Positions 17,112-26,097 of a stretch of DNA of 64,000 bases are shown in pieces. The notes beneath the pieces were generated by a model. It was not told where the DNA came from, did not search any database, and worked only from the letters and a program-made list of their open reading frames with translations. The stretch covers positions 216,607-280,606 of the forward strand of contig NZ_JBNDMZ010000004.1 of the NCBI RefSeq assembly GCF_049856295.1. Direction: 5' to 3'. Source of the stretch: JB111 sp049856295 (GTDB taxonomy: Bacteria; Actinomycetota; Actinomycetes; Actinomycetales; Actinomycetaceae). The position numbers and the translations under genes are program-made. The stretch's first letter is position 1. Each line of letters begins with the position of its first letter.

Positions 17112-19807
17112 ACGGGAGGCGAGGACTCGCGGGGTCGTCGGTGACGATGTTCGCCGGCACGCTCGTCTCCCGCGTGCTCGGGCTCGTCAAGGGCCCGGTG
17201 CTGCTCGTCGCGGTCCTCGGGGCGAACACGGGTGCGTCCAACGCGTTCGACGTGGCCAACCGCCTGCCGAACCTCATCTACCTCCTCGTGGCCGGTGGCG
17301 TGCTCAACGCGGTCCTCGTGCCCCAGATCGTCCGGGCGATGACCAAGGACGAGGACGGCGGCGACGACTACGTCTCCCGGCTGCTCACCGCGATCACGCT
17401 GGGGCTCGCCGGACTCACCGTGGTGCTCACGCTCGCGGCGCCGCTGCTCGTGCGGCTGTTCGCGTTCGGGATGGAGGACCCCTGGTACTCGCTCTCGGTG
17501 ACGTTCGCGTACTGGTGCATCCCCCAGCTGTTCTTCTACGGGATGTACACGCTGCTGGGGCAGGTGCTCAACGCGCGCGGGATCTTCGGCCCGTACACGT
17601 GGGCGCCGGTCCTCAACAACGTCGTCGCGATCATCGGGCTCGTGGTGTTCCTCGGCCTGCACGGGTCGGTCGCCGACCTCACCGCCGAGGGTGCCCAGGC
17701 ATGGACGCAGGACCGGACGATCCTGCTCGCGGGCGTGGCGACCGCCGGCGTGGCCGCCCAGGCACTCGTGCTCCTGTGGCCGCTGCGGAGCGCGGGCGTC
17801 AGGCTGCGGCCGCGGTTCGGGTTCCGCGGCCGCGGGCTCGGCTCCGCCACCTCGACGGCCATGTGGGTGTTCGCCGCCCTCCTCGTCGGGCAGCTCGCCA
17901 CGCTCGCGATCTCCAACGTGGCGGCCGCGGCGTCGGCGGCGGGCGACTACGCGATCGACGTGGCCGGCAACGCCGCCTACACGAACTCCTACTTCCTCTA
18001 CTCGCTTCCCACCTCGCTGGTCGTCGTCTCCCTCATCACCGCGCTGTTCACCCGGATGTCGACGTCTGCGGCGCACCAGGACCTGGGCGCCGTGCGCGCC
18101 GACCTCTCGCTCGGCCTGCGGGTGGTCGGCCTGTTCACCGTGTTCTGCTCGGGCGGCCTCATGGTGCTCGCGCTGCCGCTCGTCCGGGTCATCACGCCCG
18201 CGGCCGCTTTCGCCGAGGTCGAGTCGATCGCGATGGTGCTCGTGGCCATGCTGCTCGGCCTCGTGGGCGTGGGCGCGTTCACCGTGATCCAGCGCGTGTA
18301 CTACGCGTTCGAGGACGCGCGCCGGCTGTTCTTCCTCCAGCTGCCGCTCACCGCCGTCGTGGTCGTGGGCGCGTTCGCCTCCCTGCTGCTGCCCCCGCGC
18401 TGGGTGCTCGTCGGCGCCTGCGTGGCGATGGCCGTCTCCAACGTGTTCGGCGCCGCGCTGTCGTTCCTCGGCCTGCGGCCCCGGCTCGGCCACACCGACG
18501 GAGGCCGCGTGGTCCGCGCCCACGTGCGGATCACGATCGCCGCGGCCGGGCCGGTGCTGCTCGGCTGGGGCCTGCTCACCCTCCTCGGCACCGACGAGGC
18601 CGACCTCGACCTGCCCGGCGCGTTCCTGCGGGTCGTGCTCGTCGGCGTCCTCATGGTGCTCGGCTACTTCGTGGCGCTGCGCACCCTGCACGTCGACGAG
18701 CTCGAGGTCGTCGCGCGGCCGCTGGGGAACATGGTGGCGGGGATCGCCCGCCGCCTGCCCGGGCCCCTGCGCACGGGCGTCATGTGGGTCGCGGCGGTGC
18801 TCAACCCCGGGCTGCGGGGCGGCCGTGCGGGCGGACCTGCGGGCGGGACCGGTGCTGGTGAGCCCGGCGCGGGTGTGTCCGGCCCGGGAGCGCCTGGTGC
18901 CGGCGGTCCTGGCGCGGGCGCGGCCGAGGCCGACGTCCTCGACCACCGGATGCGCGGTGCCGGGACCGGCTCAGGGTCGACGTGGGGCCCGGACCCCCGC
19001 TCCGACGACGAGCGGCCGCTGTGGGCACGGTCCGCCGCCGACGCCTCCCGCCAGGCCGACGACGCGGTCGACGCCTCCCGCGACCTGCCCTGGGCCCCGC
19101 ACATCGAGTCCGCGTGGGAGCCGGTCTGGAACCCGGGGCGGCGTCGTCGCCCCGAGGCTGCCGATCAGGGCCCCGAGACCCCGGGAGCCGGCGCGCCCGA
19201 CGTCGGCGGACCAGGGACCGGCACACCCGGCGCGGTCGCACCGGGAACGGGGTACGGGTCCGCCGCACCTCGAGATGCCGTACCGGGCGCCGGCGCACCG
19301 GTGGGCGGATCGTCGTCGTCGGGCACCTCGTCGCCGACCGACCGGCCGCGCACCCGCCCGGACGAGATGTCCTCCCGACCTACTCCGTCCGCGCCCGCGG
19401 CGACGAGCGCCGCCACCGGCGCGTCCCCGACGATGCCCCGACGCGAGCGCGCGGACCGGCGTGAGCGGCCGGGGCGCCACGTACCTCCCTCGCCGACCGA
19501 GGCCGAGCTGGACCCGCTCACGCACCTCGACGCGCTCGACGGCGCGCCGGACGAGACCGTCGTCCGCCCGGTCCGTCCCGCGGGTGAGCACTCGCAGGGA
19601 CGAACGCCCCACGACCCGCGCCGCGCACGCCGCGCGCGTCCCACCGACGGCGACGGCAGCGGGCGTGGGCACGGCGGAGCCGGGTCGGGCGGCCACGCGG
19701 GAGGACCCGGGAGCCCGACGCCGCCACCCCCACCACCCGCCGATCCCGAGCCGGAGCGGGGGCCTGACGAGCCGCCGTCGAGGCGCTCCGACCCACCGAG
19801 CCGGTGA
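17108..19807 (+). CDS. murJ: Lipid II flippase MurJ (MviN) with a long disordered C-terminal tail
   Basis: Flips the peptidoglycan precursor lipid II across the membrane. The first ~570 of 899 residues carry about 14 hydrophobic helices typical of MurJ (TMFAGTLVSRVLGLVKG, FDVANRLPNLIYLLVAGG, the NARGIFGPYTWAPVLNNVV segment and FTVIQRVYYAFEDARRLFF). The remaining ~330 residues are a Gly/Pro/Ala/Asp/Arg-rich tail without recognisable domains. In mycobacteria (Rv3910) MurJ is fused to a pseudokinase; here the pseudokinase is the separate next gene, and the tail occupies the place of the fusion. ATG at 17108 overlaps the DUF6049 stop. Confidence 0.94.
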   Translation: MNGRRGLAGSSVTMFAGTLVSRVLGLVKGPVLLVAVLGANTGASNAFDVANRLPNLIYLLVAGGVLNAVLVPQIVRAMTKDEDGGDDYVSRLLTAITLGLAGLTVVLTLAAPLLVRLFAFGMEDPWYSLSVTFAYWCIPQLFFYGMYTLLGQVLNARGIFGPYTWAPVLNNVVAIIGLVVFLGLHGSVADLTAEGAQAWTQDRTILLAGVATAGVAAQALVLLWPLRSAGVRLRPRFGFRGRGLGSATSTAMWVFAALLVGQLATLAISNVAAAASAAGDYAIDVAGNAAYTNSYFLYSLPTSLVVVSLITALFTRMSTSAAHQDLGAVRADLSLGLRVVGLFTVFCSGGLMVLALPLVRVITPAAAFAEVESIAMVLVAMLLGLVGVGAFTVIQRVYYAFEDARRLFFLQLPLTAVVVVGAFASLLLPPRWVLVGACVAMAVSNVFGAALSFLGLRPRLGHTDGGRVVRAHVRITIAAAGPVLLGWGLLTLLGTDEADLDLPGAFLRVVLVGVLMVLGYFVALRTLHVDELEVVARPLGNMVAGIARRLPGPLRTGVMWVAAVLNPGLRGGRAGGPAGGTGAGEPGAGVSGPGAPGAGGPGAGAAEADVLDHRMRGAGTGSGSTWGPDPRSDDERPLWARSAADASRQADDAVDASRDLPWAPHIESAWEPVWNPGRRRRPEAADQGPETPGAGAPDVGGPGTGTPGAVAPGTGYGSAAPRDAVPGAGAPVGGSSSSGTSSPTDRPRTRPDEMSSRPTPSAPAATSAATGASPTMPRRERADRRERPGRHVPPSPTEAELDPLTHLDALDGAPDETVVRPVRPAGEHSQGRTPHDPRRARRARPTDGDGSGRGHGGAGSGGHAGGPGSPTPPPPPPADPEPERGPDEPPSRRSDPPSR

Positions 19808-19892
19808 GGCGACCGGAAGGCTGGACCTCCGGCAACTAGACTCGCGCAGGACCACGCACCGGCGCACCGCCCGCCACGATCGAGGGGGAGAC

Positions 19893-22800
19893 CTGGACAC
19901 GAACCAGGGCACCGCACCCGGCCCGCTGCTCGCGGGGCGGTACGCGCTCGGTCACGCCCTCGAGCCCGCCTCGCCCGGCGCCACCCGGTACGCGGCGCAG
20001 GACACCGTGCTCGACCGGCCCGTCGAGGTCCTGCTCCTCGACCCGGCGCAGCCGGCCACCGAGGAGGTGCTCGACGCCGCGCGCCGCGCCTCGCTGGTCG
20101 AGGACGAGCGCCTGCGACGGATCTACGAGGTGGCCACGAGCGAGGGGCGGGCGTTCGTCGTCGGCGAGCCCGCCCGGGGCACCACGCTCGCGGACTACGC
20201 GAGCCACGGACCGGTGCCGCCCGAGCAGGCGCGCGCCATCGTGGGCGAGGCCGCCGCCGCCCTCGACTCCGCGCGTCGCCACGGCGTCCGGCACCTCGCC
20301 CTCGACGCGCGGTCGGTCCGCGTGACCGACGACGGCGAGGTCATGGTCACCGGAACCGGTGTCGCGAACGCGCTCGGCGAGAACCTCGTCCTCACCCCGG
20401 CCCGCGCCTCCCGGAAGGATGCCGGGGACCTCGTCGGGCTCCTCTACCTCGCGCTCACCGGACGTCCCGTCGGCACCGACGACGGCTCGGCCCCGCCCCC
20501 GCCGGCCACGCTCGTCGACCGGGTCCCGCCCGACCTCGACGACCTGTGCGTGCGCACCTTCGACGAGGGCGCTGGTCCGTCGAGCGCCGGCGACCTCTTC
20601 CACACCCTCGCCCCGTGGGGCGACATCGACCCGCCACCGCGGTCCGTGCGCCGCTCGTCCGCGACTTCGTCCGCCGGCGCGGGCGCTGCTCCCCCGCCGC
20701 CTCCGCCCGCCGGGGGGACGACGCCGGAGCGCAGCTCGCGCGCGTCCGCCGCGGGCGCTGGTGCGGGCGCTGCAGGTATGGGTGCTGCCGGCGCTGCGGG
20801 TGCTGCCGCGACCGGTGCCGCGGGCGGAACGTCCGGCTCGGCCTCCGGCCCTGGGGCGACACCCGCGCCCCCTCCGCCTCCGCCCGCGGACGCCTCCACC
20901 GAGGAGATCTCCGCCGTCGACGACGACCGGCCCGAGGCCCCTGCCTCCGCCCCCGCGGAGCAGCGCCCGTCCTCGACGCTCGGCGGCCGCCTGCGCCGCC
21001 GCCCGGGACCGCCGTCGATCCCGCCGAGCGACGGGTCCGCGGGTTCCGCGCCTGCGGGCGCCGCTGCGGGCTCCGGTTCCACCGCGGGCTCTGCTGCCTC
21101 CGCCGGTGCCGCCGGTCTCGGTGCGGCGGCGGCCGGAACGCTCGCCGCCGGTGCGGCCGCTGCTCAGAACCGGTCCGGCACCACCGACTCCCACGACCGC
21201 GCCCAGGGCGGGCGCTCGGGCGGTCCGACCGAGGGATCTGCCTCGGGGGCCGGTGCGCCGCGCGACCCGCACAGCGCACCGGCCGGTCCGCAGGACCCGT
21301 CGAACCGTTCGCAGGACCCGACGTCCCGGCCCACGGACGGGACGTCGCGTGGACGCCGCGGCCCCACCCCGTACGGCACGCCGCCCGGTGGCACGTCGGG
21401 CACCGCCGCAGGTGCGACCGGGGCCCCCGACGGCTCCGCGCCGCACGGCCGACCCGGGCAGGACGGCGCGCCCGACCCGCTCGAGGGCATCGTCCCCACC
21501 ACCACCGCGGCACGGTTCGACGCGCTCACCCGGCGGGTCGTCGGCGGCGCACGTCCGCCGGTCCGGCATGCACGGGTCGCCACGGCCCACCTGCCACTGC
21601 CCGATCCCGACGCACCGGGGAGCGCCCCCGAGCAGGGCGACGGGCGCCGTGCCGGCCGCGACCGACGTGCGGGGGCGGCTGGTGCAGCCGGCGCAGGCGC
21701 CGGCGCTGCCGGAGCGGGTGCGGGTCCCGCGTCCGCGCACGGCGCGGCCGGTGCGCCCCCTCCCCCACCCGGGGAGCACCCGGGCGCGACGACCGGCACC
21801 GTCCAGCGTGCGGGCGCCACCCACGGGGACGAGCACGCGCCCGGCACCGGCCGCGGGTCCGGCCACCCCGCGGCTGCGGGAACCGCAGCCGGCCCGGGCG
21901 CTGCCGGCGCCGGACCGTCCATCGGGGCCAAGGCCTCCGCCGCCGCGGCAGCGGCTGCGGCCGGGATCGGCGGTGCCTCCGCCTCGTTCGGCCGCTCGGT
22001 GGGCCGCGCGCGCAGCTCGATCCAGGAGCGGCTCTCGAACCCCGGCCGCCTCGAGGACGACGAGGCGGGCGAGCAGCCGCTGGACGTCCCCTACGGCACG
22101 TCCGGCTCCGACGAGCTCCCTGCCGTCGACGAGCGGACCCGCGAGGTCCCCGTCTCCGCCGCGGGCCGCTCCGGACGATCCGCGCGGGGCGGGGCGGCCG
22201 CGTACCGGCCCGACGACGGTGCCGACGCGCGCGACGACGGTTCGCTCATGGACGACCGGGTGGCTGGTCGCGAGGTCGGCCGCGGGACCATCGACCCGAT
22301 GCCGTGGGTCGTCGTGCTCTTCCTCGTCGTCGTCGTGCTCGGCGCCTGGTGGGCGACCCGGACCCTGATGACGCCCACCTCCGCGGTCGAGCTCCCGAGC
22401 GAGACCCCGCCCGTCGTCACACCCGACCCGGTCGAGGAGAGCCCGTCGGAGGCGCCGACCGCCGGGGCCGACTCCGACCTGCCGGCCCCGGTCCTCTCGC
22501 GCACCGAGCTCGTCGACCCGGAGGGCGGCGGCACGGACAACGCGGACACGGCACCCCTGGCGGCGGACGGTGACATCGACACCTACTGGCGGTCGCTGTC
22601 CTACCAGTCCCCCACCTACGGGGTGAAGTCCGGCACCGGGCTGCTCGTCTGGCTCGAGGACATCAGCGCGGTCAGCGGCCTGACGATCGACACCTTCGCC
22701 GACGGCGAGGGCGGTCACGTCGAGATCCGCGTCTCCGACCCCGCCACCCCCGGGGAGGGCGCGCTGCTGGCCGAGGGACCGCTCGAGGCCGGGGAGACGA

Positions 22801-22919
22801 CGTTCACGTGGGACACGCCCGCGCAGACCGCCCACCTCATCGTCTGGATCACCGAGCTCCCGACCGCCGGGACCGACGGGGCCAACCGGGCGGAGATCGC
22901 CGAGATCACCGTCCAGTAG
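19893..22919 (+). CDS. Membrane-anchored pseudokinase with extracellular F5/8-C-like domain (MurJ partner)
   Basis: About 1008 residues. The first ~250 form a Ser/Thr-kinase fold (GRYALGHALEPA onward) in which catalytic positions are missing: the VAIK lysine is replaced (VEVLLLD), HRD-lKPxN reads HLALDARSV, and DFG reads TGTGV. A ~530-residue Ala/Gly/Pro-rich linker follows, then one membrane helix (VVVLFLVVVVLGAWWATRTL) and an extracellular beta-rich domain resembling discoidin (ADGDIDTYWRSLSY). This equals the C-terminal half of mycobacterial Rv3910, which is fused to MurJ and, when phosphorylated, binds FhaA. Start: no ATG/GTG fits; a CTG at 19893 has GAGG 7 nt upstream and leaves the kinase fold intact. 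Start uncertain. Confidence 0.8.
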   Translation: MDTNQGTAPGPLLAGRYALGHALEPASPGATRYAAQDTVLDRPVEVLLLDPAQPATEEVLDAARRASLVEDERLRRIYEVATSEGRAFVVGEPARGTTLADYASHGPVPPEQARAIVGEAAAALDSARRHGVRHLALDARSVRVTDDGEVMVTGTGVANALGENLVLTPARASRKDAGDLVGLLYLALTGRPVGTDDGSAPPPPATLVDRVPPDLDDLCVRTFDEGAGPSSAGDLFHTLAPWGDIDPPPRSVRRSSATSSAGAGAAPPPPPPAGGTTPERSSRASAAGAGAGAAGMGAAGAAGAAATGAAGGTSGSASGPGATPAPPPPPPADASTEEISAVDDDRPEAPASAPAEQRPSSTLGGRLRRRPGPPSIPPSDGSAGSAPAGAAAGSGSTAGSAASAGAAGLGAAAAGTLAAGAAAAQNRSGTTDSHDRAQGGRSGGPTEGSASGAGAPRDPHSAPAGPQDPSNRSQDPTSRPTDGTSRGRRGPTPYGTPPGGTSGTAAGATGAPDGSAPHGRPGQDGAPDPLEGIVPTTTAARFDALTRRVVGGARPPVRHARVATAHLPLPDPDAPGSAPEQGDGRRAGRDRRAGAAGAAGAGAGAAGAGAGPASAHGAAGAPPPPPGEHPGATTGTVQRAGATHGDEHAPGTGRGSGHPAAAGTAAGPGAAGAGPSIGAKASAAAAAAAAGIGGASASFGRSVGRARSSIQERLSNPGRLEDDEAGEQPLDVPYGTSGSDELPAVDERTREVPVSAAGRSGRSARGGAAAYRPDDGADARDDGSLMDDRVAGREVGRGTIDPMPWVVVLFLVVVVLGAWWATRTLMTPTSAVELPSETPPVVTPDPVEESPSEAPTAGADSDLPAPVLSRTELVDPEGGGTDNADTAPLAADGDIDTYWRSLSYQSPTYGVKSGTGLLVWLEDISAVSGLTIDTFADGEGGHVEIRVSDPATPGEGALLAEGPLEAGETTFTWDTPAQTAHLIVWITELPTAGTDGANRAEIAEITVQ

Positions 22920-22948
22920 CGGGGCGAGCACCACCGGCGGCCGCGCGC

Positions 22949-22975
22949 GGGAACATCGCGAGCGGCTCCGCTGTT
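22949..22975 (+). promoter_or_regulatory. SigR/SigH-type promoter of trxB
   Basis: GGGAAC at 22949-22954, 18 bases, then GTT at 22973-22975: an exact fit to the GGAA(T/C)-N18-GTT promoter of the thiol-stress ECF sigma factors SigR (Streptomyces) and SigH (Mycobacterium). It lies about 40 bp upstream of the trxB start, and trxB is a classic member of that regulon. Confidence 0.8.
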
Positions 22976-23013
22976 GCCCCGCGCAGGAGCACACGACACA
23001 TCCGAGGAGAGTC

Positions 23014-24063
23014 ATGACCGAGACCAGCGCCGCCGACAAGATCCACGACGTCGTGGTGGTGGGCTCCGGCCCCGCCGGCTGGACGGCCGCGATCTACGCC
23101 GCCCGCGCGGACCTCGCCCCCCTCGTCATCGCCGGCCAGATCGACGCCGGTGGCGCGCTCATGACGACCACCGAGGTGGAGAACTTCCCCGGCTTCCCCG
23201 AGGGCGTGATGGGGCCCGACCTCATGACGAAGATGCAGGAGCAGGCCGAGCGGTTCGGCGCCGAGGTCCTGTACGAGGACGTCGTCGAGACCGACCTGAC
23301 GGGCGACGTCAAGGTCCTCACGACCGACGACGGCACCTACCGTGCGCGGTCCGTCATCCTCGCGCTCGGCAGCGCCTACAAGCACATCGGCCTCGAGAAG
23401 GAGGAGACGTTCTCCGGTCGGGGCGTCTCCTACTGCGCCACGTGCGACGGGTTCTTCTTCAAGGAGCAGCACATCGCCGTCGTCGGGGGCGGCGACTCCG
23501 CGGCCACCGAGGCACTCTTCCTCACGAAGTTCGCCGACAAGGTGACGATGATCCACCGCCGCGACGAGCTGCGCGCCTCGAAGGTGATGGCAGACCGCGT
23601 GCTCGCCCACCCGAAGATCCAGATGGCCTGGAACTCCGAGGTCGCCGAGATCAACGGTGACCAGCGGCTCGAGTCGCTCACGCTGCGCGACACGACGAGC
23701 GGCGAGGAGCGTGACCTCCCCGTCACCGGCATGTTCGTCGCCATCGGGCACCTCCCCCGCACGGGCGTCGTCGCCGGCCAGGTCGGGCTCGACACCGACG
23801 GCTACATCGTCGTCGACCACCCGACGACGGCGACCAACCTGCCGGGCGTCTTCGCGTGCGGCGACGCGGTCGACCACACCTACCGCCAGGCGATCACCGC
23901 CGCCGGTACCGGCTGCTCGGCTGCCCTCGACGCCGAGCGCTACCTCGGCGACCTCGCCCACGGGACCGTGTCCCCGGGCGCTCCCGAGGTCGAGTCCGCC
24001 ACCGTCGAGGACGCGGAGCCGGCCGCCCGCGCCGTCGGCTCGGCCACGCCCGTCGCCGGCTGA
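23014..24063 (+). CDS. trxB: Thioredoxin-disulfide reductase
   Basis: A 349-residue FAD/NADPH flavoenzyme that reduces thioredoxin. It shows the FAD-binding GSGPAG, redox-active Cys141 and Cys144 in YCATCDG, the NADPH site VVGGGDSAATEA, and the closing FACGDAVDHTYRQAITAAGTG. A ~35-residue Ala/Glu-rich C-terminal extension goes beyond the normal end. ATG at 23014 has GAGGAGA upstream. The SigR-type promoter in front and the trxA gene 4 bp behind make a thiol-stress operon. Mycobacteria have sigM between murJ and trxB; here no sigma factor gene intervenes. Confidence 0.96.
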   Translation: MTETSAADKIHDVVVVGSGPAGWTAAIYAARADLAPLVIAGQIDAGGALMTTTEVENFPGFPEGVMGPDLMTKMQEQAERFGAEVLYEDVVETDLTGDVKVLTTDDGTYRARSVILALGSAYKHIGLEKEETFSGRGVSYCATCDGFFFKEQHIAVVGGGDSAATEALFLTKFADKVTMIHRRDELRASKVMADRVLAHPKIQMAWNSEVAEINGDQRLESLTLRDTTSGEERDLPVTGMFVAIGHLPRTGVVAGQVGLDTDGYIVVDHPTTATNLPGVFACGDAVDHTYRQAITAAGTGCSAALDAERYLGDLAHGTVSPGAPEVESATVEDAEPAARAVGSATPVAG

Positions 24064-24067
24064 GCGC

Positions 24068-24388
24068 GTGCACGTCACCCCGGTCGACGCCGAGGGCCTG
24101 GAGAGTGCCCTCGCGTCGGACGGCCTCGTCGTCGTCGACTTCTGGGCCGAGTGGTGCGGCCCGTGCCGGCTGATGACCCCGGTCCTCGAGGAGGTCGCCG
24201 GCGCGCGACCGGGCGTCCGCGTCGTCTCCGTCGACACCGCCGAGCACCCCGAGATCGCCGAACGCTGGGGCGTGCGCACGATCCCGACCTACCACCTGCG
24301 CCGGGCCGGCGAGGGCGTGGGCGTCCTCGTCGGCGCGCAGACCAAGCCGGCGCTGCTGTCCGCGATCGACGACGCCCTCACCCCCTGA
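24068..24388 (+). CDS. trxA: Thioredoxin
   Basis: A 106-residue thioredoxin with the WCGPC active site (Cys30 and Cys33) inside VVDFWAEWCGPCRLM and the cis-proline loop RTIPTYHL. Starts at GTG 24068, four bases after the trxB stop, so it is translationally coupled and shares the SigR-type promoter. It keeps protein dithiols reduced using electrons from TrxB. The position after trxB near parAB matches mycobacterial trxC. Confidence 0.95.
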   Translation: MHVTPVDAEGLESALASDGLVVVDFWAEWCGPCRLMTPVLEEVAGARPGVRVVSVDTAEHPEIAERWGVRTIPTYHLRRAGEGVGVLVGAQTKPALLSAIDDALTP

Positions 24389-24398
24389 CCCCCGCCTC

Positions 24399-24485
24399 GT
24401 CGAGATTGCGGTTCGTCGTCGTCGAGATTGCGGTTGGGAGGCGCCGCTCATCGCCGCCGACCCCTGTGTGGTCGAGAGTGCGGCT
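24399..24485. repeat. Three copies of the GTCGAGA(G/T)TGCGG(T/C)T dispersed motif
   Basis: Copies at 24399-24413 and 24421-24435 (GTCGAGATTGCGGTT, identical) and 24471-24485 (GTCGAGAGTGCGGCT), all in the same orientation, fill the 257-bp gap after trxA. The same motif recurs at 46.9, 63.6 kb and inside two genes. The rest of the gap holds no gene. Confidence 0.8.
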
Positions 24486-24645
24486 GAGGGCTGCCCTTCG
24501 TCGTCGGCTCCCGTCCCGCTGCTCCATCGCCCCCCGCCGACCGACCCGTCGAGCACCCGCACGTGAGCCGTCCCGGGCCGCCGGGGCACGCGGTGGCACA
24601 CTGGCACCTCCGCGCGGAAGCGCACCGAGCCACGAGGAGCAGGCG

Positions 24646-26013
24646 ATGAGCACCACGGACAGCCAGGACGGCCAGGTCGAGCAGCAGGAGCAGCGCGCGG
24701 CTGCCGCCGCTGCTGCGGCCGCCGGCACCCGGCTCGACCCGTGGCGCTCGAGCTACGCGGGTCGCGCCCACCACCTGCGCGCGTCCGAGGTCCGGTCGCT
24801 CTTCGCCGTCGCGAACCGGCCCGAGGTGGTCTCCCTCGCCGGGGGCATGCCGAACATCGCCGACCTCCCGCTGGGGAACCTGGGCGACATGATCGGCCGG
24901 ATCGTCGCCGAGTCCGGTACCCGTGCGCTGCAGTACGGCGGCGGGCAGGGCGAGGAGGAGCTGCGCGAGCAGATCGTCGAGGTCATGCGGTACTCCGCGA
25001 TGCACGCGCACCCGGACGACGTCGTCGTCACCACCGGGTCGCAGCAGGCGCTCGACCTCGTCACCGGAATCTTCATCGACCCGGGCGACGTCATCGTGGC
25101 CGAGGCGCCGAGCTACGTCGGTGCGCTCGGCGTGTTCCGGAGCTACCAGGCCGACGTCGTGCACGTGCCGATGGACGACCACGGGCTCATCCCCGAGGAG
25201 CTCGAGCGGATCCTGGGCGAGCTCAAGGCCGCCGGCCGCACCGTCAAGCTCCTCTACACGGTGCCGAACTTCCACAACCCGGCCGGCGTCACGCTCACCC
25301 TCGAGCGGCGCCCCCGCATCGTCGAGATCGCGCGCCGGCACGGTGTCCTCATCATGGAGGACGACCCGTACGGGCTGCTCGGCTTCGACTCCGACCCGCT
25401 GCCCGCGCTCAAGTCGTACGACGAGGACGCGGTCGTCTACCTCGGCTCCTTCTCCAAGACGTTCGCCCCCGGCCTGCGGGTCGGGTGGGCGTACGCCCCG
25501 CTCGCCGTGCGCGAGAAGCTCGTGCTCGCCGCGGAGTCCGCGATCCTCTCGCCGTCGGTCATCAACGAGATGATCGTGACGCGCTACCTCCAGGAGTTCG
25601 ACTGGTACGGGCAGGTCAAGTCGTTCCGCGAGATGTACCGCGAGCGGCGCGACGCGATGCTCGGCGCGCTCGGCGAGCACCTGCCGCACCTGTCCTGGAC
25701 GGTCCCGACCGGCGGCTTCTACACGTGGCTCACCCTCCCCCGCGGACTCGACGCCAAGGCGATGCTGCCCCGCGCGGTCACCAACCGGGTCGCCTACACC
25801 TCGGGCACCGCCTTCTTCGCGGACGGCACCGGCCAGGACCACATCCGACTGTCCTACTGCTTCCCGACGCCGGAACGCATCCGGGAGGGGGTCCGTCGCC
25901 TCGCGGACGTGGTCCGCGCGGAGAGCGACCTCGTCGAGATGTTCGGGACGGCGGACGACATCCCCACCCCCGGTGAGCGCACGATCGACGTCCCGGGCGC
26001 CGACGCCAGCTGA
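24646..26013 (+). CDS. PLP-dependent class I/II aminotransferase (MocR/LysN-like fold, no HTH)
   Basis: A 455-residue PLP enzyme. After an Ala/Gln-rich leader of about 30 residues comes the catalytic domain: SLAGGMPNIADLPLG, LQYGGGQGEEELREQI, VTTGSQQALDLV, YTVPNFHNPAGVTLT, and the PLP lysine in GSFSKTFAPGLRVGW. This pattern is that of 2-aminoadipate/valine-pyruvate-type aminotransferases related to MocR regulators, but no winged-helix domain is present. ATG at 24646 with GAGGAG upstream. It sits between trxA and the ATP-grasp ligase gene. Substrate cannot be read from sequence. Confidence 0.88.
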   Translation: MSTTDSQDGQVEQQEQRAAAAAAAAAGTRLDPWRSSYAGRAHHLRASEVRSLFAVANRPEVVSLAGGMPNIADLPLGNLGDMIGRIVAESGTRALQYGGGQGEEELREQIVEVMRYSAMHAHPDDVVVTTGSQQALDLVTGIFIDPGDVIVAEAPSYVGALGVFRSYQADVVHVPMDDHGLIPEELERILGELKAAGRTVKLLYTVPNFHNPAGVTLTLERRPRIVEIARRHGVLIMEDDPYGLLGFDSDPLPALKSYDEDAVVYLGSFSKTFAPGLRVGWAYAPLAVREKLVLAAESAILSPSVINEMIVTRYLQEFDWYGQVKSFREMYRERRDAMLGALGEHLPHLSWTVPTGGFYTWLTLPRGLDAKAMLPRAVTNRVAYTSGTAFFADGTGQDHIRLSYCFPTPERIREGVRRLADVVRAESDLVEMFGTADDIPTPGERTIDVPGADAS

Positions 26014-26097
26014 CCCTACGCCCGGGCCGGCCCGGGCAACCCACGACAGCCCACAGCGACGACGGTCGAAGGACCGCACGGAGACGAGGAGCAGGAG

